Below are positions 38,377-46,126 of a stretch of 64,000 bases of DNA, one piece after another. The stretch covers positions 124,001-188,000 of the forward strand of contig JAQWMR010000016.1 in the NCBI GenBank assembly GCA_029246685.1, in the 5' to 3' direction. This stretch comes from Acidimicrobiales bacterium. Lineage in GTDB: Bacteria > Actinomycetota > Acidimicrobiia > Acidimicrobiales > Aldehydirespiratoraceae. A program made the translations under genes and the position numbers. Each line of letters opens with the position of its first letter. Position 1 is the stretch's first letter. Under the pieces are notes generated by a model. It did not search any database and was not told the origin of the DNA. It saw only the letters and a list, made by a program, of their open reading frames with translations.

Positions 38377-38943
38377 TCAGAACAGACGATCGTGGAGCTC
38401 TGACACCAGCGCGGCGATCTCGTCCGCGGCCGCGTCGAAGTCGGGTTGTTCACCGCCGCCGGGATCGATCACTTCTTCCCATTCCTCGAACTCGACTGCG
38501 TCGAGCCCGAGCTCGGCAACCCGATCGGCCAGCGAGCCATCAGCGGGTTCGGCGAGATCTCGCACGATGCGCTTGAGGCTGGCCGTGATCGGTGCAGCCT
38601 CCGGGTGCATACGCCGGATCCACTTCAGATGATCGGGCTCCATCGCCACGATCACCGTCGCCCGCTCGATGTCGACGGGCGTGACCTGGTGGCTCCGATG
38701 GTGGGGGTCTCGGATGCCGTGGCGTTCCAACGCCGTGCGAGTGCGGACGCTCATGATCTGTCCGGGCAGCACGTGCGTTCCGCCGCTCGACACCGAGACC
38801 GCCGGTTGATCGCCGAGCCGACACCGCAGCATCGCCGATCCCATGACCGAGCGGGCCGCGTTGCCCGTGCAGAGGAAGTAGACGAGCGGGCGGTCGACGT
38901 CGTCGTCCGGGCGCGGCGCCTCGGTGGTGGACGCGGTCGTCAT
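38377..38943 (-). CDS. Low-molecular-weight protein tyrosine phosphatase family
   Basis: A 188-residue protein with an N-terminal extension of about 19 residues. The P-loop C(X)5R is CTGNAAR (Cys25-Arg31) and the general-acid region VIDPGGGE carries the Asp-Pro of LMW-PTPases. It may dephosphorylate a protein Tyr or act as an arsenate-reductase-like enzyme. Its ATG overlaps the thioesterase stop (ATGA), so it is coupled in the murA-containing run. Confidence 0.8.
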   Translation of the reverse strand: MTTASTTEAPRPDDDVDRPLVYFLCTGNAARSVMGSAMLRCRLGDQPAVSVSSGGTHVLPGQIMSVRTRTALERHGIRDPHHRSHQVTPVDIERATVIVAMEPDHLKWIRRMHPEAAPITASLKRIVRDLAEPADGSLADRVAELGLDAVEFEEWEEVIDPGGGEQPDFDAAADEIAALVSELHDRLF

Positions 38944-39641
38944 GGCTTCGGACGGCGGGGCGCCGGGTCCGGGGCATCACCGTCGTCGAGCTCGCGTAGA
39001 TTGCGCTCGAGGCCGTCGTAGTCGACACGGATGAAGAACGCCTCGGCTTCGGCGGTCACCGGGGCATCGGCGTCGTCGGCCGTGCCAGCGATGATGCAGT
39101 CGGCCTTCACGGTGATCCGCCGTTCGCGCGTTTCGGCGATCCACGCGCGGAATCGAAGGTCTGTGTCGAGCGGGGTCGGACGCCGGTATCGCACCGTGAG
39201 CCGGCCGGTCATGCCCGGGGCGCCGCCGGCGAGGCGCTGACCGCCGCCCAGCAGCTCATCGAACAGGCCGGCGAGAATGCCGCCGTGCACCGCCCGGGGC
39301 GGGCCCTCGTAGCGGCGATCGAGCCGGACAGTGCCGATGAGGGCCGGGGTGCCGTCGGCCAGTTCGCCGGGGCGGATCGTCATCGGCGGGGCGACGGTGT
39401 TCAGTCGGCCGGAGAAGGTGGAGAGCTGTCGGTAGGAGCGTGCGGTGTCGCGCTCGGCCTCCGGCATCTCGTACCAACGCAGGCGGGGCGCGCCGTCAAC
39501 CAGCGCCTCGGCTGCAGCCTCGAGGTGTTCGAGGACGCTCGCGCGCGCGTCTTCAGGGACCTCCCGGGTGTGGATCGCGGATCCCAGCTCGCGCAGCGCG
39601 GCCACGATCGCTTCGTCCTCGCGCCCCTCGGTTCGTCCCAT
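38940..39641 (-). CDS. PaaI-type hotdog thioesterase
   Basis: A 233-residue protein with an N-terminal helical part (residues 1-75) and a hotdog-fold domain. The active-site motif is GPPRAVHGGILAGLFDELLGG and the following strand TVRYRRPTPLDTDL is characteristic. It should hydrolyse an acyl-CoA thioester; the substrate is unknown. ATG 39641 is 4 bases downstream of the nucleosidase stop. Confidence 0.75.
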   Translation of the reverse strand: MGRTEGREDEAIVAALRELGSAIHTREVPEDARASVLEHLEAAAEALVDGAPRLRWYEMPEAERDTARSYRQLSTFSGRLNTVAPPMTIRPGELADGTPALIGTVRLDRRYEGPPRAVHGGILAGLFDELLGGGQRLAGGAPGMTGRLTVRYRRPTPLDTDLRFRAWIAETRERRITVKADCIIAGTADDADAPVTAEAEAFFIRVDYDGLERNLRELDDGDAPDPAPRRPKP

Positions 39642-39645
39642 CAGT

Positions 39646-40392
39646 TCATTCTGCGTCGGCGAGACGCGAGAGCAACCCGAGGGTGGTCGATTCCAATGCC
39701 GCCGACGCGGCCGCGAGGTTGGCGGAGAACTGGTCCGGCGTCGGGACGGCCGAGTCCACGAGATCGGTGACGGTCTTGATCCCGCCGACGGGCACGCCAT
39801 GGAGGTGACACACCCACGCGACCGCGGCGGCCTCCATCTCCTTCGCGACCCCGCCGTTATCGACGATCCGGTCGTGGTCGGTCGGCGACTCGTCCAGGCT
39901 GTCCCCGGTGGTGACGATGCCCAGCTCGCACCCGAGCGCCTCGGCGTGGGTGCGGAGATCTGCTGCCGGCAGGTCGCCGTCGGCGAACGCCTGAAAGCCG
40001 GGAAGATCGATGCGGCGGTCATGGCAGCTGAAGTGGGGCCAGGCGAGGTACGTGGTCCCGATCGACGCTCCGGCTCGCGTCCATCCACCGCACGTGCCGA
40101 CCGTGAGCACCAGGTCCGGCGGCTCGGGCAGATTCAGCACGACGTGGGTGGTGAGGGCGGCCGCCGTCGTGCCGATGCAGGGAATGCCGGTGATCGGGTC
40201 GGTGCCGTTCACGGCGAGCACAAGCTCCGGCCACGAGGGGCCCGCTGGCGCCCCGGCAAGCCGGACCGGCAGTGCCGAAGCCCATCCGGGGCTCGCGAGA
40301 TCCTGTGCGCCGACGGCTCGGCGTAGCGGCGCCGCTTCCGCCTCCATCGCCATGACGATCGCGACGCGGCGAACCGGCTCGGAGTTGGGCAT
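39646..40392 (-). CDS. MTA/SAH nucleosidase-like protein (PNP family)
   Basis: A 248-residue purine-nucleoside phosphorylase/nucleosidase fold protein. IVMAMEAEAAPLRR opens the domain, GTCGGWTRAGASIGT is the glycine-rich loop, and KEMEAAAVAWVCHLHGVPVGGIKTVTDLVD holds the ribose-binding Glu and catalytic Asp in the MTAN order. It would cleave adenine from methylthioadenosine or S-adenosylhomocysteine; futalosine hydrolase is an alternative. ATG 40392 follows a minus-strand TACGCT by 6 bases and is probably the first gene of the run leading to murA. Confidence 0.7.
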   Translation of the reverse strand: MPNSEPVRRVAIVMAMEAEAAPLRRAVGAQDLASPGWASALPVRLAGAPAGPSWPELVLAVNGTDPITGIPCIGTTAAALTTHVVLNLPEPPDLVLTVGTCGGWTRAGASIGTTYLAWPHFSCHDRRIDLPGFQAFADGDLPAADLRTHAEALGCELGIVTTGDSLDESPTDHDRIVDNGGVAKEMEAAAVAWVCHLHGVPVGGIKTVTDLVDSAVPTPDQFSANLAAASAALESTTLGLLSRLADAE

Positions 40393-40398
40393 CGCCGG

Positions 40399-40404
40399 AG
40401 CGTA
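40399..40404 (-). promoter_or_regulatory. Leaderless -10 (TACGCT) of the nucleosidase-murA run
   Basis: TACGCT on the minus strand ends 6 bases before ATG 40392. Confidence 0.45.
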
Positions 40405-40446
40405 GGGCGCCCCGACGTCCAAGAGAGACAACGACGGAGTTTCGCC

Positions 40447-40590
40447 ATGCGCATGCATTCCTCCAACTGCAACCTCTGTGGAGACCGCCACGCTCGCGTC
40501 CGTGAAGGCCGCCTTGGCCGCTACCGGGTCACCTGCGCCGACTGCGAAGCCCGCAAGGGTTCGCACCTCGTAAGGACGACCCAGGGCTAG
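40447..40590 (+). CDS. 47-residue zinc-ribbon protein
   Basis: The short product has two CxxC pairs, CNLC (Cys8, Cys11) and CADC (Cys30, Cys33), separated by a basic stretch (RHARVREGRLGRYRVT), the layout of a one-zinc ribbon that binds nucleic acid or ribosomal RNA. A GGAG lies 8 bases before the ATG. It lies between divergently placed and convergent neighbours with no operon partner. Family not identified. Confidence 0.6.
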   Translation: MRMHSSNCNLCGDRHARVREGRLGRYRVTCADCEARKGSHLVRTTQG

Positions 40591-40654
40591 GCGAGCCGCA
40601 TGGTGGTCGGGCATCCACCGTCCCTCATCGGCTGACCAAGCCCTCGTCGGCTGA

Positions 40655-41653
40655 TCAGATTTCGAGCGCGTCCGCCACTCGATCGCGATGCCCACGGGCG
40701 TCGCCGTACGTCGCCGCGAGCGCCCAGCCCCGCTTAAGCCACAGCTGCAGGTCGTACTCGAAGGTGTAACCGATGGCGCCATGGCACTGCAGCGCGGCGC
40801 GACAGGCCTCGTCGACCGCGTCTGACGCAGTGGACTTCGCCATGGACACATCGCGGCCCCGGGTGACGGGGTCGTGGGTCTCGGGATGGGCGACGGACCA
40901 TGCGGCCCGATACACGAGCGGCGCCGAGAACTCGATACCGATGCGAACGTTGGCCAGGTGGTGCTTCACGGCCTGATAGGAGCCGACCGGCTTGCCGAAC
41001 TGGTGACGCTCGCCGACGTACTCGACCGTCGCATCGAGCAGCCGCCGCGCAACGCCGATGCACTGGGCCGCCGTGCCGAGCGCGGCACGATCGTTGGCCA
41101 ATGCCGCATCGGCACCGCCGAGATCGGCGCATTCACCCGTGAGTTCGACGCGGGCCAAGCGACGTGATTGATCGATGGATTCCGCTCCGGTGACCGTGAA
41201 CGCATCCGCGGGTACAGCCACGAGCGCGCCGTCGTCTTCGGCAACCAAGGCGTCGACAGAGGCGGCGGCGAGCACGTTGGGGCCGCCGCCCGACAGGGCC
41301 ACCGAGTATCGGGTCGCGCCGCCGATGGCCGCCTCGATGAGCTCGCTGCCCGCCTCGGCAAGCGCGGGGACCGCCACAGCCGCATGCTCCATCAAGGGTT
41401 CAGGAACTCCTGCGTAACCGGCTTCCTCCAGGATTCGGACGAGGCCCACCTCGTCCATCCCGAGCCCGCCGGCGTCCTCCGGCGCGAGCACCGCGAGCAC
41501 GCCCATCTCGGCGAGCGCGTCCCAGAGGCCCGGCACGCGGCCGTCCTCGTTGTCCCAACTCGCGCGCACAGCCTCAGGCGGGCAGAGGTCGGCGAAGAGG
41601 TCGCGGACCGTGTCACGGAACATGTCTTGTTCGTCGGTGAATGCGAACTTCAT
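40655..41653 (-). CDS. Acyl-CoA dehydrogenase, FadE32-like
   Basis: A 332-residue acyl-CoA dehydrogenase with the N-terminal helical domain (FAFTDEQDMFRDTVRDLFADL) and C-terminal four-helix domain (RHQFGKPVGSYQAVKHHLANV, QCHGAIGYTFEYDLQLWLKRG). The central part is short and lacks the usual catalytic Glu context, as in the non-catalytic or partner subunits of heteromeric steroid dehydrogenases. ATG 41653 has a strong GGAGGT site 7 bases upstream, better than GTG 41659. Last gene of the ipdAB operon; in mycobacteria fadE31-fadE32 belong to the KstR2 regulon. Confidence 0.75.
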   Translation of the reverse strand: MKFAFTDEQDMFRDTVRDLFADLCPPEAVRASWDNEDGRVPGLWDALAEMGVLAVLAPEDAGGLGMDEVGLVRILEEAGYAGVPEPLMEHAAVAVPALAEAGSELIEAAIGGATRYSVALSGGGPNVLAAASVDALVAEDDGALVAVPADAFTVTGAESIDQSRRLARVELTGECADLGGADAALANDRAALGTAAQCIGVARRLLDATVEYVGERHQFGKPVGSYQAVKHHLANVRIGIEFSAPLVYRAAWSVAHPETHDPVTRGRDVSMAKSTASDAVDEACRAALQCHGAIGYTFEYDLQLWLKRGWALAATYGDARGHRDRVADALEI

Positions 41654-41658
41654 CGCCA

Positions 41659-42804
41659 CTACCTCCGGGGAAGACCGAGCACCCGCTCGGCGATGATGTT
41701 GCGCTGGATCTCGTTGGTTCCGGCGTAGATGGGGCCGGAGAGAGCGAAGACGTAGCCGTCCAGCCAGTCGTTGTCGTCGACGACCTCACCGGTGTCGCCG
41801 AGCAGGCGGAGTGCGGTGGCGTGGAGCTCGAGGTCCAGCTCGGACCAGAAGACCTTGCCGAGGCTGGCCTCAGAGCCGATCTCGGCACCCTCCATCAGGC
41901 CGGCCGCCAGCTGGTACGTCTGCCACCGATAGGCCTGCGCTTTGATCCAGGCGTCGGTGACCTCGTCGCGCAGACGGGCGTCGACGTCGTGATCCTGTTC
42001 CTTCATCGCGCGCACGAGCGCAGTCAGACGCTCCACGGCGGCCATGAACCGGCCCGGGCTGCGGAGGTTCAAGCCTCGCTCCGAGCCTGCTGCCGCCATG
42101 GCAACCGCCCAACCCTGACCCTCTTCGCCGAGGACGTTGTCCACGGAGACACGGCAGTTGTCGAAGAACAGCTCGGCGAACCCCGGCTCGCCGTCGAGCC
42201 GACCGATCGGTCGGCGCTCCATGCCCGGCGCATCCGCCGGCACGAGGAGGTAGGTGAGTCCGGCATGGCGCTCGGCCTCCGGATCCGTGCGGACGATGCA
42301 GAAGATCCAGTCCGCGAAGGCACCGCGGCTGCACCAGGTCTTCTGACCGTTCAGCACGTAGTGGTCGCCGTCGCGGATCGCCTTGGTCTTGATGGCCGCC
42401 AGATCAGATCCGGCCTCCGGCTCGCTCCAACCCTGCGCCCAGATGTGCTCGCCACTGGCCATCTTGGGAAGGAAGTAGTCCTGCTGTTCCTGGGTACCGA
42501 AGTTGAAGATCGTCGGGGCGAGGAGGTTCACGCCGTTGGCGCTGACGCGGCCGGGCACGCCCGACAGCCAGTACTCCTCTTCGTAGATCAGCCACTCGAT
42601 GAGGTCGCAGTCGCGTCCGCCGCAGGCCGTGGGCCATCCGGGGACCGACCAGCCACCGTCGAACAGCACCCGCTCCCACTCGCGATGCACCTCGAAGCCC
42701 TCGGGAGTGTCCATGGACGCGATCTGGCCCGGGTTGTTGGCCTGGAGCCAGGAGCGGCACTCCTCGCGGAAGTCGATGTAGCGGGATGCGAGCTCGAGGT
42801 CCAT
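41659..42804 (-). CDS. Acyl-CoA dehydrogenase, FadE31-like
   Basis: A 381-residue full-length acyl-CoA dehydrogenase. The substrate/FAD region (IWAQGWSEPEAGSDLAAIKTKA, YVLNGQKTWCSRG) and C-terminal IYAGTNEIQRNIIAERVLGLPR are intact. GGRDCDLIEWLIYEEEYWLSGVPGR resembles mycobacterial FadE31 as I recall it. Together with the FadE32-like product it likely forms an alpha2beta2 enzyme oxidising a C/D-ring steroid-derived CoA thioester. ATG overlaps the ipdB stop by 1 base. Confidence 0.8.
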   Translation of the reverse strand: MDLELASRYIDFREECRSWLQANNPGQIASMDTPEGFEVHREWERVLFDGGWSVPGWPTACGGRDCDLIEWLIYEEEYWLSGVPGRVSANGVNLLAPTIFNFGTQEQQDYFLPKMASGEHIWAQGWSEPEAGSDLAAIKTKAIRDGDHYVLNGQKTWCSRGAFADWIFCIVRTDPEAERHAGLTYLLVPADAPGMERRPIGRLDGEPGFAELFFDNCRVSVDNVLGEEGQGWAVAMAAAGSERGLNLRSPGRFMAAVERLTALVRAMKEQDHDVDARLRDEVTDAWIKAQAYRWQTYQLAAGLMEGAEIGSEASLGKVFWSELDLELHATALRLLGDTGEVVDDNDWLDGYVFALSGPIYAGTNEIQRNIIAERVLGLPRR

Positions 42805-43574
42805 CAGCGGAATTCGCTCTTGCGGACGCCCGCCGGATCGAACACGTCGCGGATGAGGGCGAGTTCCTCGTCGGTCGGCGGCCGGCTCTCCGGAACGTCG
42901 CCCGTCACCGTCAGCTCGAACGGCGACGCTTCCTGCGCCTGTTCGAGCGTGACCCCCGGATGCAGCGACCGCACTCGCATGGTGCGGTCGTCGGACTCGA
43001 AGTCGTAGGCGCCGAGATCGGTCACAACGCGCCGGATCTCGAAGTTGGCTCGACTGGCCTCCGGCAGTTCCGCGATGCGGTCGTAGCCGGGGCCGGAGAC
43101 GACGTCGACGGTCTCGCTGAAGGCGCGAGTTTGGTTGGGCACCCAGTAGGTGGTCGCGTGGTTGATCAAGTTGCCTGGGGCGCCCCGCATGCCGAGGAGC
43201 TGCGCTTTGGGCTTGCGGTACTCACCGATTGCGGCGAAGTTCTGGTTGCCGTACTTGTCGATCTGGCTGGCGCCCATCACCACGTGGCGCTTGCCGGACC
43301 AGACCTGATCGAAGATCGATCGGAACGGCATGTAGGACTCGATCACCGCATCGCTGGGGTCGCCGCCGAAGGGGAGATTGCCCTCGATCGCGTAGGCGAT
43401 CGTGTCGGTGAGCATGAGGTCCGGTTCGAACGTGGCGCGGGCGAGCCGACTGGCGATCACCGGGACCGGGCCCATGGGGTTGCACAGCACCTCGCCGTCG
43501 CCTCGGAACGCCTCGGCGAGGGCAACGACACAGATTTCGTCGAGCGTGACGTCGTTCGTCGTCTGGTCGGACAT
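42804..43574 (-). CDS. ipdB: COCHEA-CoA hydrolase subunit beta
   Basis: A 256-residue CoA-transferase-fold subunit matching mycobacterial IpdB: GEVLCNPMGPVPVIASRLARATFEPDLMLTD, GKRHVVMGASQIDKYGNQN, GMRGAPGNLINHATTYWV and MRVRSLHPGVT. With IpdA it hydrolytically opens the last steroid ring in cholesterol/bile-acid degradation. ATG and the ipdA stop share one base (TGATG). The pair and the two FadE genes form one operon. Confidence 0.88.
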   Translation of the reverse strand: MSDQTTNDVTLDEICVVALAEAFRGDGEVLCNPMGPVPVIASRLARATFEPDLMLTDTIAYAIEGNLPFGGDPSDAVIESYMPFRSIFDQVWSGKRHVVMGASQIDKYGNQNFAAIGEYRKPKAQLLGMRGAPGNLINHATTYWVPNQTRAFSETVDVVSGPGYDRIAELPEASRANFEIRRVVTDLGAYDFESDDRTMRVRSLHPGVTLEQAQEASPFELTVTGDVPESRPPTDEELALIRDVFDPAGVRKSEFR

Positions 43575-44434
43575 CAGTTGCCCCTTTCCTCGAGCTTGGC
43601 TCGGTACGCCTCGTGGGACTCGAGTTCCAGCCAGTTGGCCCGGAACTGCGCCCACGCGTCGGGGTCCTTGGCGGTCGCCGCGTATTCCTTCTGGAACGCC
43701 TCGTCGCGGCCGTAGTCCGGCGGGCACTCGGTGAAGTGGGCGCCCATCGGCGCCTCGACGACGCCGTCCACATGGACGCGCGGAATCTTGAGTGTGTAGA
43801 CAGGGCCTTCGTTCAGGAAGTCCTCGGTGGGGATGACCTTCTCCGCCGACATATACGTCTTGGCACCGGCCATCGCAAAGAGATCGTCGAAGTACAGATC
43901 CGGGCCCAGGAACTGACCGTTGCCCTTCGCGTCGGCTCGATTCATGTGGAGGAGCACGGCGTCCATCTCGAACGCGGGGATCGCCACGAGCTCCTCGCCG
44001 TCGTCATAGGGCGAACGCACGGTCTTGAGGCCGGGGTTCTCCGAGAGCATGGCGGTGCCGAGCCCGGCTCGGGTTGGGTAGAAGGGCACGCGGTGCGCCG
44101 CAGCCATGAGTCCGAGGTAGAAGGCGCCCTCGTCGAGTTCCATGAAGTCGTCGAGGGAACCGGCCTGGCGAGCGGCCCGGAAGTGCGGTTCGAGCGGGAT
44201 GGAGTCGAGCGAGACGAATCCGTAGGTGACCTTGCAGGCCTTGCCGGCGGCGGTGAGAATGCCGACGTCGGGGCCGCCGTAGCTGACGATGTGGAGATCG
44301 GTGAGGTCGCTGCGCAGGATCGCCCGCACGAGTGACATCGGCTTGCGGCGCGAGCCCCAACCACCGATCCCGATGGTCATACCGCTGTCGAGTTCGGCGA
44401 TGACCTCATCTTCGGTCATCCGTTTGTCCGGCAC
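43574..44434 (-). CDS. ipdA: COCHEA-CoA hydrolase subunit alpha
   Basis: A 286-residue CoA-transferase-fold subunit. The start (PDKRMTEDEVIAELDSGMTIGIGGWGSRRKPMSLVRAILRSDLTDL) and YGGPDVGILTAAGKACKVTYGFVSLDSIPLEPHF match mycobacterial IpdA closely. GTG 44434 is preceded by GGGAGG at 5 bases; longer starts in the open frame lack support. First gene of ipdA-ipdB-fadE-fadE. The 128-base upstream region holds a -10-like TACCGT overlapped by a repeated operator candidate, so the operon is probably repressed. Confidence 0.9.
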   Translation of the reverse strand: MPDKRMTEDEVIAELDSGMTIGIGGWGSRRKPMSLVRAILRSDLTDLHIVSYGGPDVGILTAAGKACKVTYGFVSLDSIPLEPHFRAARQAGSLDDFMELDEGAFYLGLMAAAHRVPFYPTRAGLGTAMLSENPGLKTVRSPYDDGEELVAIPAFEMDAVLLHMNRADAKGNGQFLGPDLYFDDLFAMAGAKTYMSAEKVIPTEDFLNEGPVYTLKIPRVHVDGVVEAPMGAHFTECPPDYGRDEAFQKEYAATAKDPDAWAQFRANWLELESHEAYRAKLEERGN

Positions 44435-44481
44435 GTTGTCCTCCCAGCTCCCGCCTGACGGCACGAGCCTGCCTCGTGGAC

Positions 44482-44514
44482 CTCTGACGGTCTGTCAGAA
44501 ACCGCTCTGACGGT
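44482..44514. promoter_or_regulatory. Tandem/palindromic operator candidate upstream of ipdA
   Basis: CTCTGACGGT occurs twice as a direct repeat (44482-44491 and 44505-44514, 23 bases apart), and TCTGAC-GGTCT-GTCAGA (44483-44499) is a palindrome. The second repeat overlaps the minus-strand TACCGT (44515-44510). The layout fits a TetR- or GntR-type repressor covering the ipdA promoter. Confidence 0.5.
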
Positions 44515-44549
44515 AGGGCACGGCTAGGAGGCGTGCGAACACGTGCGGG

Positions 44550-44555
44550 TAGGGT
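44550..44555 (+). promoter_or_regulatory. Leaderless -10 element TAGGGT
   Basis: TAGGGT ends 7 bases before ATG 44563 of the SDR. Confidence 0.45.
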
Positions 44556-44562
44556 TTCGCGC

Positions 44563-45354
44563 ATGACCGACCCGCTCGACATGTCAGGCCGCACCGTCAT
44601 CGTCACCGGTGGCACCAAGGGTCTCGGCAAGGTCATCGCCGAACGCTTCCTGGAGCAGGGCGCCGATGTCGTCATCTGCGCTCGCCGCGAGCCCGAGGCG
44701 CTCGTTGCCGCCGACGGACGGGCGGCCTCCTTCGTGGCCTGCGATGTGCGCGAGCCGGAGCAGGTGGCAGCAGTCGTCGCCGCCGCGATCGAGGCCACGG
44801 GCCGCATCGACGTACTCGTGAACAACGCCGGCGGCGCGCCCCCGGCGGACTCGGCAACCGTGTCGCCTCGCTTCAACGAGAAGATCATCGCGCTCAACCT
44901 GCTGGCTCCCCTCTCGTTCGCTCAGGCCGTCCATGACCAGATGCAGAGCCAGGACGACGGCGGTGTGATCGTCAACATCGGTTCGGTGTCGGGCACTCGG
45001 CCCAACCCGGCGGGAGTGGCGTACGGCGCCGCCAAGGCGGGCCTCATCAACGTAACGGAGACGCTCGCGCACGAGTGGGGCCCGAAGATTCGGGTGATCG
45101 CGCCGGTCGTCGGTCTGATCGTCACCGAGGAAGCCCATCTCTTCTACGGCGACCAGGCCGGCATCGACGCAGTCGGCGAGACGATCGCGCTCGGCCGCAT
45201 GGGCGTGCCCGAGGAGATTGCCGACGTCGTGCTGTTCTGTGCATCGCCGCTCGCTCGCTGGGTGAGCGGCTGCACCATCCCGGTACACGGCGGCGACGAC
45301 AAGCCGTCGTACCTCGGCGCGTCCACGGGCGAGGTCACCCAGGGCGAGGCATGA
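44563..45354 (+). CDS. SDR oxidoreductase next to ipdAB
   Basis: A 263-residue classical SDR. TGGTKGLG (residues 16-23) binds the dinucleotide, followed by Arg residues after strand 2 (CARREPEA), which suggest NADP(H). NNAGG is present, and the catalytic Ser (GSVSG), Tyr and Lys (YGAAK) are intact. Divergent from the ipd operon and sharing its regulatory region, it is probably a steroid or bile-acid side-product dehydrogenase; the substrate is inference. ATG 44563 chosen for its leaderless -10. Confidence 0.8.
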   Translation: MTDPLDMSGRTVIVTGGTKGLGKVIAERFLEQGADVVICARREPEALVAADGRAASFVACDVREPEQVAAVVAAAIEATGRIDVLVNNAGGAPPADSATVSPRFNEKIIALNLLAPLSFAQAVHDQMQSQDDGGVIVNIGSVSGTRPNPAGVAYGAAKAGLINVTETLAHEWGPKIRVIAPVVGLIVTEEAHLFYGDQAGIDAVGETIALGRMGVPEEIADVVLFCASPLARWVSGCTIPVHGGDDKPSYLGASTGEVTQGEA

Positions 45355-45608
45355 CCGCACGAGTCGGCGCCGCGCTCGCGGTCGGAGTCCTGCTCGTGCT
45401 CGTTCTCGTCGACCCGGCGATGGCCCAGGACGACATCTCCGATTCGTGCCGCACGATCATCGGGTGCGTCGACGCAGGCCCGAAACCCCAGAACCCCGGC
45501 GACCGCGGCGGCTACGCCCAACTCCTGACGCTTCTCGTGTTGGTCGGCGGCGTGAGCTTCATCGGCTGGCGAGTAGTCCGTAGCGCCCGCGCCAACGCCG
45601 CGGCCTGA
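45351..45608 (+). CDS. Small exported/membrane protein of unknown function
   Basis: An 85-residue protein with a signal peptide or first membrane segment (GAALAVGVLLVLVLVDPAMAQ, ending in a possible signal peptidase site AMA-Q), a short loop with two Cys (DSCRTIIGCVD), and a C-terminal membrane segment (LLTLLVLVGGVSFIGWRVV). Its ATG overlaps the SDR stop (ATGA), so it is co-transcribed. No family recognised. Confidence 0.6.
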   Translation: MTARVGAALAVGVLLVLVLVDPAMAQDDISDSCRTIIGCVDAGPKPQNPGDRGGYAQLLTLLVLVGGVSFIGWRVVRSARANAAA

Positions 45609-45611
45609 CCG

Positions 45612-45872
45612 CTAATCGCCGGGCGCTTCGCCGATCTCCTGGAGCGCGTCACGGATCGCGAGACGGAGACGTCGAGCCTGCTCCGGCGCGAGGTGCGTCA
45701 TGAGCCCCTCGGCGGGTCGCCCGACCTCCTCGACGGTGAGCACAACCCGCGGCTCGGCGTCGTCGTAGTCGTCGGAGATCTGGATCGCCCATGACACAGG
45801 TGCGAGATCGTCCTCCCACCCCGGAGGAATGTCCGCTGCCGTCGCCGGATAGTCATCGATCGATCGCTTCAT
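45612..45872 (-). CDS. Small acidic cytoplasmic protein of unknown function
   Basis: An 86-residue protein without signal or membrane segment, rich in Asp/Glu (DDYPATAADIPPGWEDD, ISDDYDDAEPRVVL) and ending in a helix (PEQARRLRLAIRDALQEIG). The pattern suggests a small alpha/beta domain. No family recognised. It converges on the previous gene with a 3-base gap. Confidence 0.45.
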   Translation of the reverse strand: MKRSIDDYPATAADIPPGWEDDLAPVSWAIQISDDYDDAEPRVVLTVEEVGRPAEGLMTHLAPEQARRLRLAIRDALQEIGEAPGD

Positions 45873-46126
45873 CCCCGCTTCTTAACCGAGTTGCGCGTAC
45901 ATAGCCCGCGCAACTCACCCCAGAACGCAGAGTTCCAGCGGAGATGAAGCGGGTGTCTGACACCAGTTGTCGCGGGCGGGAGGTCGTGGCACTCGTGTCC
46001 GAGAGACAATGTCCGGACTAATACCTGACAAAAATGATCGGAATTGTGTGCATTGGCCTTTGGCCTGCTCATATGGTGTCCAACAGGAATCCCGACTGTC
46101 CTGATCATAATTACCTGGATTAACTG
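45873..46126. promoter_or_regulatory. AT-rich control region upstream of cysH
   Basis: After a palindromic repeat (45943-45976), the stretch 46010-46126 is clearly AT-richer than its surroundings. It holds CAGGA/TCCTG (46084-46088, 46099-46103), a TGGCCTTTGGCC direct repeat, two TGATC sites and a -10 candidate CATAAT (46106-46111) 15 bases before the cysH ATG. A sulfur-responsive regulator site is plausible; none is identified. Confidence 0.4.
45943..45976. repeat. GTCAGAC palindromic repeat, copy C
   Basis: The 13-bp perfect palindrome GGTGTCTGACACC (45952-45964) sits within GATGAAGCG...AGTTGTCGCGGG. Its reverse complement matches copies B and D on both sides of the core. Confidence 0.6.

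Noticed and set aside
40622-40658. Imperfect tandem direct repeat CCCTCATCGGCTGACCAAG / CCCTCGTCGGCTGATCAG at the end of the FadE32-like gene.
   Set aside because: Only two units, partly inside the stop codon region; too little to call an element.
44435-44562. KstR or KstR2 operator between ipdA and the SDR.
   Set aside because: Neither TnnAACnnGTTnnA nor AAGCAAGnnCTTGCTT is present; the TCTGAC repeat is reported instead.
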